This document shows positions 57,358 through 64,000 of a stretch of DNA of 64,000 nt, one piece after another (position 1 is the first letter of the stretch; each line of letters starts with the position of its first letter). The translations under genes were made by a program, and so were the position numbers. The DNA comes from Scleroderma bovista (Eukaryota > Basidiomycota > Agaricomycetes > Boletales > Sclerodermataceae), in assembly GCA_037178675.1 (NCBI GenBank), contig JAYMGJ010000166.1, positions 1-64,000 on the forward strand. The letters are read 5' to 3'. The notes beneath the pieces were generated by a model. The model saw only the letters and a list, made by a program, of their open reading frames with translations. It ran no database searches and was not told where the DNA came from.

Positions 57358-59715
57358 TGCGCGTATGTATGTCTGTAGAATACCGCGTTGAAATGTTGCC
57401 CACATAGACTTCCTATGGGCACGACTTGCACATCATAACGGACTTAAAATCATCCAATGTCGTCCCGGAGTCCCAGTTGGTCCATTCCTAGTCAATAGAT
57501 AAAAGCCTCAACCTGAAGGGTTGATTGGAATTATTTCTGAAGCGAATTTCTGCTCACTCGAGGAGATATTGCAAATGCACATACAGGGACGGAAGATATT
57601 TGGAGCCATGGCACCCCGAGTTGCAATTCTTCGATGTTTGAACTCGAAGTACGGCTCGATAATTGTAGCAGTTTTCTGTGGGCTAGTCTCCCCAGACGAA
57701 TCAAATACTTCAAAGAAGTGTTACCATCCGACTAAGTTTGTCACTTTCTGTGTGTCCATCGAGCCTTAATGAAGCTCTAAAGGCCTGATCTCTTGCCCCA
57801 GAGGCTGGAAATTCCAAGTGACTACAGGTTTCTTCATGATTTGCACTGGAAGGGCGTGTCATCATTGCTCAGTGAAAGTGGGTGCCGGATAGCAAACGTC
57901 CAGCTGAGCGGCAAGCATCAACAGAGTTTGGCCGGCACGGCGTAGACCAAGGCTCGCTCACATCCACAACCCTTTTGCCAACCTGTACTTTGCTAAGCAT
58001 GCGTCGTGGTTTGCGTGATGCTGTTTCCGCTATCCAGGAAGCGCTGATAAGTTCCGGCCCTGTCGGAGCCACCATGCTCCTTCATTTAGGTTACAGCAAC
58101 AGGGGTTTTAGCGATCCGGGATACTCGTGGGAGGCCTACCGATACGACCTCTGCTCTTCATATATTTTATCCTATCTTCCAGCCAGGATTGCAAACGATG
58201 GGCGATAGCATCAGAGGAAGAGATCGTCAGCTGACGTCCAACTCAACTTCTTGTTCTAATACTGATTCCATTGGACCACTCTTCTTGGCTCTGGTTCGAA
58301 AGGCACGTTAAACAAGGATTTGCAGTGTCTATATAAAAGAGGTTCAGAATTGCCACACCAGTAAGTTGGCAAAATGGAAATTCTCCTTGGAGGAACGTGC
58401 TCAGACATCCACAAAGTCACGGCACACCGAAATGGAGGGTTCGGCTTTCTATGGACGAACTGCCACTACTAACGACCTTGGCCATGCCATTGTGCGGATT
58501 GGCAGGTGCAAGATGAGCGTCCGGATCAGAACCATCAGCTGTGTAGTAAGTCAGCGCTCATAGGCTTCCATTTATCGTCTCTGATGTTATACCGTATACC
58601 ATTAGTATGTCAGACGGCACCCGTTGTGCACGGAACGATTGTGATAGGGGCGATGTTGAGCTAATACTGTGGTTCGGCTCATATGGACACCGATGTTCAT
58701 AACGTTCCATGCATAGGTTCACTATATGGCAGTGGCTGTGCACAATCCAAAGCATTTCAACCTGACGTTGTTTCTTTGAGGCACCTAATATATGTGTGCG
58801 AGGTGAGTGCTGTTTGGTTATCGGTACTTTGAATCTCCCAAGTAGTGTTTGGTGAAAGAGACTAACCAGTGCATGCTTGGGGTAGAGGGTTTGACGTGCC
58901 TCGCTGAATTAAGGGCGACTCCGGCGAACTTTAAGTTGTACAGCTTGGCTTTAGGCACAGTCCCTCGGATCTCAAAAACAATACCAATTCTGCGGATAAT
59001 AGATGTCAGTTTAGAATTTCTTGGTCATAATACCAAAGTGTACAGGCGCCCAAAGGCAGCCTGCGGGTGGCTGACCGACGCAGTCGACTCATCCTTTGTA
59101 TTGGTCAGCGTGGCCATTTTGTTCCAGTCTGACCTGCCAAGCATCAAGACATGACGCACCACAAACTACCAAGGCCTGAGCGATATGGAATGACGTGGCT
59201 ATCGCATGATAATTGTGCCTACTTACAAAGCAGTCGAACTGATACGATTCCAAGCTGGTTCAACCCGAGGATCTTCGCGACAACGGCGGACGCGAACCGT
59301 CAAAGCTTCATACCTCAGCACTTCCTTTTCATATTAAAAATGAACGACGCACGCTCTTCCCCTTCGCCTGGCATTGATTTCCTCTATTAGGACGGACATT
59401 AGTATGTGCGTCATGCAGTGCTCTCATAAATGGCCGCGTAGATTGACTGGATGGCAGTGGAAACTCATGTCCTTAGATGAAACGCTAGGAGTCTTCGTTA
59501 ATTGGGTAAAACCACCTACTGGCGCTCACGGTTCCAAACCAGAACAAGCTCCTTGAAGATAACGACCATTGGCATCTTATCGGAACGCCGAGACGTTGAC
59601 TTGTGATGAGTTGGGTTGGTTCTCGTTCCTCGCGAGCTACATAGTGGGAGGGGACACACTCAGGTCATATCCGAACAGGATGAGCAACACGGAACTCGTC
59701 ACCGTTACTATCACC
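57358..59715. repeat. segmental repeat downstream of DUF6699 copy B
   Basis: Second copy of the 53668-55760 segment. Frames in it are shifted and truncated relative to the other copies, suggesting that little of it is under protein-coding selection, except perhaps the frame at 59151-59390. Confidence 0.7.
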
Positions 59716-60832
59716 TTCACCTTGTTTACAAGGTCACTACCACTGGAAATGCCACGTGGATGGTACGATTTTTGAACGCCCGCGAGGGTGTTGCTTTTTA
59801 TACGCCGTTTCAAAGTTCAATTCCCGATGCCATCGCGTTGAGGCCGAGTATTGTTCTAGGTATGATGGCTGTATCTAACGCTGCCAACCGTTTGCTTTCC
59901 TGTCGCAAATGTTTACTTGGGTGTTGTGTTAATAACCTGTCATCAAAGTCCCGCAAGAGTCCGATGTTGTTTCGTCCTCGGCTGCGCGATAAGGCAACGT
60001 ATAGTAGGTTGGAGGGCGCGAGTTCAAACGTTGAAGCCTGAGGGTTGAAATTGTTGGAGTTGTCGTCGTCGTGGTGGCTGTGGTTGAAGTTGTGGTTGTA
60101 GCCATGATTGATAGTCTGTGAACACATAATGTGCACAGGGCATCATGGGCAATTGTTACGTCCTTGAGACGATGCAAAGGACATATGGTGCCATCAGACT
60201 TCGAAGTATCTTGAAGGTTCAAGATGGGAGAAACCAACCTACATTGTAAACAAGGTGGCTGCCGGCGCAAGCTCGGCCGTATTGAATGTTTACTACCACT
60301 GGAAATGCCACGTGGATGGTACGATTTTTGAACGTCCGCGAGGGTGTTGCTTTTTGTACGCCATTTCAAAGTTCAATTCCCGATGCCATCGCGTTGAGGC
60401 CGAGTATTGTTCTGTATGATGGCTGGGTATCTAACGCTGCCAACCGTTTGCTTTCCTGTCGCAAATGTTTACTTGGGTGTTGCGTTAATAACCTGTCATC
60501 AAAGTTTGATGTTGTTTCGTCCTCGGCTGCGCGGTAACGCAACGTATAGTAGGTTGGAGGGCGCGAGTTCAAACGTTGAAGCCTGAGGGTTGGAGTTGTT
60601 GGAGTTATCGTCGTCGTGGTGGCTGGCTGTGGTCGAAGTTGTGGTTGTAGCCATGATCGATAGTCTGTGAACACATAATGTGCACAGGGCATCATGGGCA
60701 ATTGTGTCCTTGAGACTATGCAAAGGACATGGTGCCATCAGACTTCGAAGTGTCTTGAAAGTTCAAGACAGGAGAAACCAACCTACATTGTAAACAAGGT
60801 GGCCGGCGCAAGCTCGGCCGTATTGAATTACA
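59716..60832. mobile_element. insertion-like sequence made of two tandem 0.55-kb copies
   Basis: Two direct copies (59736-60291 and 60292-60830, period 556 bp) lie where unit A has a continuous sequence (GTTACTATGAATCGGCCGAG, about 55763). The insert starts with ACCTTGTTTACAAGGT and each copy ends near TTGTAAACAAGGTGG, its inverted form, so it resembles a small non-autonomous TIR element that later doubled. Each copy contains a CAN-rich triplet repeat on the minus strand. No transposase. Confidence 0.5.
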
Positions 60833-61670
60833 TAATCGGCCGAGATTAGTATGTAATTAAGGGACGGTCATGCTCGCCTGGACCCAAAAACCTAGACCTT
60901 CGGCGATCCGCTTTGGGCAACTGGCTTCGATCCTTGACACTACTACTACTGACTAATATATACTTGTTTGCACGGCGTTGATATCAAAAGGGATGTTTTT
61001 ATGTTAGCAAGTAGTTTGGCGCATGGCATTGAAATTTAGTTGCAAAGGGGATGCACTTCGTTATGGAGGTACAAGGACGTACTTTTTGAAACCAAGTACA
61101 TATCAAGACTGTGCGCCAAAGTATCAATGCTATGCACTGAACTACTTGCTAACAAAGAACATCCATATCAAGGCCGTGCAAACAAGTACATTAGTGGATC
61201 TCCCGAAGCCAGTTGCCCAAAGCGGATCGCCGAAGGTCTAGGTTTTGGGTCCAGGCGAGCGTGACCGTCCGGCTTTCCATAATAAGGAAGTATTTGATAG
61301 TGGCTTTGGTCTGGTGCGTACTAGGTCTGAGGGACAAGTTCTCCTGATCAGTCCTGCAGTTGGTGACAGCGGGCGGCCGTGGCCCATTTCATAATATCAA
61401 TGATGCCCTCGAAATCTATGGCGGCTTCAGTGTTGCGGTAAACATAGGTGAGATGCCTGCGCCGCAACCGTGCTCGCATGCTTCGGTCTGTCGCAAGCTG
61501 GCAAAGTCATCTAGTGATGCCGAAGAATGCACATAGAGGTCAAGACATGGAGTCGTGATATCATATGTCAGCATGCCGCTAGATCTGGGTGATGCCATAT
61601 ACATATATTAATCGACGACGCCCGTGATTTGATTGAGTTTACGCCTCGACCGGGCAATGGTCAGTCCGAG
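60833..61670. other. 5' flank of DUF6699 copy C
   Basis: Duplicated promoter-side sequence, with no independent gene. An inverted pair (GGATCGCCGAAGG at about 61224 and CCTTCGGCGATCC at about 60897) brackets 60.9-61.25 kb. Confidence 0.4.
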
Positions 61671-61675
61671 GTATT

Positions 61676-61683
61676 TATAAAGA
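61676..61683 (+). promoter_or_regulatory. TATA box of DUF6699 copy C
   Basis: TATAAAGA in the conserved context GAGGTATTTATAAA, about 60 bp before the start codon. Confidence 0.55.
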
Positions 61684-61738
61684 TATCACAACTGAAGACC
61701 CGTCCGCTCATCTTCGACATTCCCCACCAGCAACGAAA

Positions 61739-62542
61739 ATGTATGATCCCTACATGCACACTCATGTGGACTTTCAGCCTACGCCTCATCTCGATTACTG
61801 CCCATACCCCCCAGAAAATTCGCCATTCGTACCTCTCAGCACATTCCCTCCTTCCCCTCTACTTTCCACGTCCCCTTATCTCCTTCCCACAACAATCTAT
61901 CCACAGACATCCAGTTCCTACACGGAACCATCGTATTACTCCACTTGGGGAAACATCAATAACCTCTTACCTTGGGCGCATCCCCACCATGGTACCTCAC
62001 CTCATATCGACGTTCACCCGCTCTTGAGTGGCGATCCTTCTTATCCTGGCTTCTACTTCAACCTTTCCTCCCCAACGTTCTCGCCCATGCGTCGCATCGG
62101 CCATGGGGAGGCTATCGTGCTTTCTCCAGCGGAACTTCGTCAGCCCGCGACCAATCCTCCCATTTCTAGAATGCGAATCATTCACCATTCAATACCGCAG
62201 TGGCCAATTGACCTCAAGCTGCGGTATGACGGATATCAGACGGCTTGTGAAGCACAAACCCCCATTACCGTGGGCGATGTGTTGTACATGATATACACGT
62301 CGCTGCTTCGGCAGATCACTCATCATGATTGGTCCCAGCTATGCGGTGTGGACCATGACGCTGTGACCCGGGCGTACTATCGGAGATGTAGGCGTGTGCC
62401 TTCTGTGGAGGCTTTGGAGATTCAACAGGGAGTCAAGCGTGTTGACTACCTGAAGGGAAAGTACATGTTTGCGGGGTTGATCAGGGCACCTGACGAGTAT
62501 GATTTTTTCCACTGGGATTTGATAACTGAAAGATCCTATTAA
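61739..62542 (+). CDS. DUF6699-domain protein, tandem copy C, internally shortened
   Basis: A 267-residue single-exon protein. The domain is intact (DVHPLLSGDPSYPGFYFNL, LRQPATNPPISRMRI, IPQWPIDLKLRYDG, ITVGDVLYMIY, HDAVTRAYYRRCRR, QGVKRVDYLKGKYMFAGLIR). Compared with copy B it lacks, in frame, about 34 residues of the Arg/Ser-rich linker before the domain. Other changes include EDGFFHWKL becoming EYDFFHWDL at the C-terminus. The start has changed to MYDPYMHTHVDF, and 27 residues after it the tract again reads PFVPLSTFPPSP as in copy B. It appears functional; function unknown. Confidence 0.88.
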   Translation: MYDPYMHTHVDFQPTPHLDYCPYPPENSPFVPLSTFPPSPLLSTSPYLLPTTIYPQTSSSYTEPSYYSTWGNINNLLPWAHPHHGTSPHIDVHPLLSGDPSYPGFYFNLSSPTFSPMRRIGHGEAIVLSPAELRQPATNPPISRMRIIHHSIPQWPIDLKLRYDGYQTACEAQTPITVGDVLYMIYTSLLRQITHHDWSQLCGVDHDAVTRAYYRRCRRVPSVEALEIQQGVKRVDYLKGKYMFAGLIRAPDEYDFFHWDLITERSY

Positions 62543-62660
62543 ATACCTATCTTTCCATGCCGATATCTGCACGACGCTTATCTTTCGCGACGACTTGCAA
62601 TGTACTATATAAACCGAAATTTATGCAAGCTTTCACTGCATTTTACCCTCTCCAGACCTA

Positions 62661-64000
62661 CGCGTAAGCATGTTTGTAGAATGCCGCGTTGGAATGTAAC
62701 CCACATAGCCTTCTACGGGCACGACTTACACATCATAATGGACTTAAAATCATCCAATGTCCTGTATTGTGAGTTCGGGAGTTGGTTCATTCCTGGTCAA
62801 TAGATAAAAGCCTCGACCTGAAGGGTTGATGGGTATTATTTCTGAAGCGATTTTCTGCACAATCGAGGAGATATTGAAAATGCACATACAAGGACTCTGT
62901 GGAACCAAAGATATTTGAAGCCATGGCATCCAGAGTTGCGATTCTTCGATGGTCGAACTTGAAGAAGTACGACTCGATTATTGTAGCAGTTATCTGTGAT
63001 GCTAGTCTCCCCAGGCGGACCAAATACTTCAAAGAAGTCATACCGTCAGACTAGATTTGTCACGTTCTGTGTGACCATCGAGCCTTAATGAGGCTCCAAA
63101 GGCTTGATCTCTTGCCCCAGAGGCTGCCAGAAATTCCAAGTGACTACAAGTTTCCTCGTGAGTTGCACTGGCAGGGCGTGTCATCATCGCTTAGTGGAAG
63201 TGGGCGCCGGATAGCAAACATCGAGCTGAGCGGCAAGCGTCAACGGATTTTGGCCGGCACTACGCAGACCAAGGCTCGCTCACATCCACAACCCCTTTGC
63301 CAACCTGTAATACCTCAGCCTGGAGGTTCGAGCTCAACTGCTAAGCATGCGTCGTGGTTTGCGTGATGCTGTTTCCGCCATCCAGGAAGCGCCGATAAGT
63401 TCCGGTCCTACCGAGACCACCATGCTCTTTCATTTAGGTTACAGCAACAGGGATTTTAGCAATCCAGGATACTCGTGGATGGCCTACCGATACGGCACTC
63501 TGCTCTTCATATATTTTATCCTGTCTTCCAGCGAGGATTGAAATGATGGGCGATAGTATCAGAGGAACAAAGGTTCCAATGAGCAGTGTCTATGGATAAG
63601 GAGGTTCAGAATTGCCACACCAATAAGTTGGCAAAATGGAAATTCTGCTTGGAGGAGCGTGCTCAGACATCCCCAAAGTCACGTTACACCGAAATGGAGG
63701 TTTCGGCTTTCTGTGGATGAACTGTCCCTACTAACGACCTTGGCCATGCGCGACCCGTCAACCCATTGTGCAGATTGGTATGTGCAAGATGGGCGTCTCG
63801 ATCAGAATGGTCATAGTAGCTGTGCTGTGCATTGGAGTTCTATTTATCGCCTTTTATGTCAGACGGTACCCGTTGTTCGCGGAACGACCGTGATAGCAGT
63901 GATGTTGAGCTAAGAGCGCGATTCGGTTCATATGGGCCCCGATGTCCATAACGTTCCATGCATAGGTTTACTGTACCGTAGCGGCTGTGCACCATCCAAG
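62661..64000. repeat. segmental repeat downstream of DUF6699 copy C (runs off the window)
   Basis: Third copy of the downstream segment. The minus-strand frame 62787-63041 (FDHRRIATLDAMASNIFG...SLYVHFQYLL) is the cleanest version of a frame broken in unit B and altered in unit A, hinting at an ancestral gene here. Confidence 0.65.

Noticed and set aside
1..64000. CRISPR arrays, bacterial operons and tRNA genes
   Set aside because: Gene structure is eukaryotic with short introns. No regular spacer array was seen, and I found no cloverleaf I could support by eye, though a tRNA scan was not possible.

Overview
The window looks like an accessory, repeat-rich stretch of an Agaricomycete (mushroom-forming basidiomycete) genome. 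The evidence is GT-AG introns of about 45-75 nt throughout, a NACHT-WD40 NLR-like gene, several DUF6699 genes, a Ty3/Gypsy chromovirus, and a Cys-rich membrane protein of a family I know from mushrooms. Genus cannot be decided from the sequence.

Left part (1-18.5 kb). A solo LTR (173-1406, target duplication TGGGC) lies downstream of a minus-strand NACHT-WD40 gene (1791 to about 6825; 14 near-identical WD40 repeats). A TIR element starts 186 bp upstream of that gene. It runs 7011-18496, with 150-bp terminal inverted repeats and a 6-bp target duplication GGGGCG. It carries two divergent multi-exon genes. One encodes a protein with the H-x-D and HG landmarks of a 2-oxoglutarate/Fe(II) dioxygenase-type (TET/JBP-like) fold. 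The other encodes a 485-aa AT-hook protein. I recognise no transposase. A young chromovirus (11256-17591, LTRs of equal length and apparently identical, duplication TCCTC) sits inside an exon of the AT-hook gene. It shows a textbook -1 frameshift signal between gag and pol and an 11-nt self-priming arrangement like that of Tf1/sushi elements.

Middle part (18.5-40 kb). Four paralogous three-exon genes encode small proteins with two C2H2-like zinc-binding motifs (18.9, 23.4, 25.9 and 32.2 kb). One has expanded its first exon into four tandem 106-108-bp exon-intron units whose 51-nt exons all stay in frame. Two of these genes sit next to convergent copies of an ERG26-like sterol dehydrogenase gene: one frameshifted, the other only a 3' fragment. 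A signal-peptide, Cys-rich, Ser/Thr-repeat, single-pass membrane protein gene is at 33.4-34.8 kb. A decayed amino-acid permease follows at about 36.8-37.2 kb.

Right part (40-64 kb). A minus-strand DUF6699 gene is at 39.9-40.6 kb. The stretch from 40.7 to 51.8 kb is gene-poor and holds an aldo-keto reductase relic and a diverged duplicated segment. From 51.8 kb to the end there are three tandem DUF6699 genes, each followed by homologous, mostly non-coding sequence. A tandemly doubled 0.55-kb insertion-like sequence lies in the second unit.

Much of the remaining sequence has no gene I can support. Splice junctions were inferred by eye from consensus, phase and family resemblance, not from transcripts.
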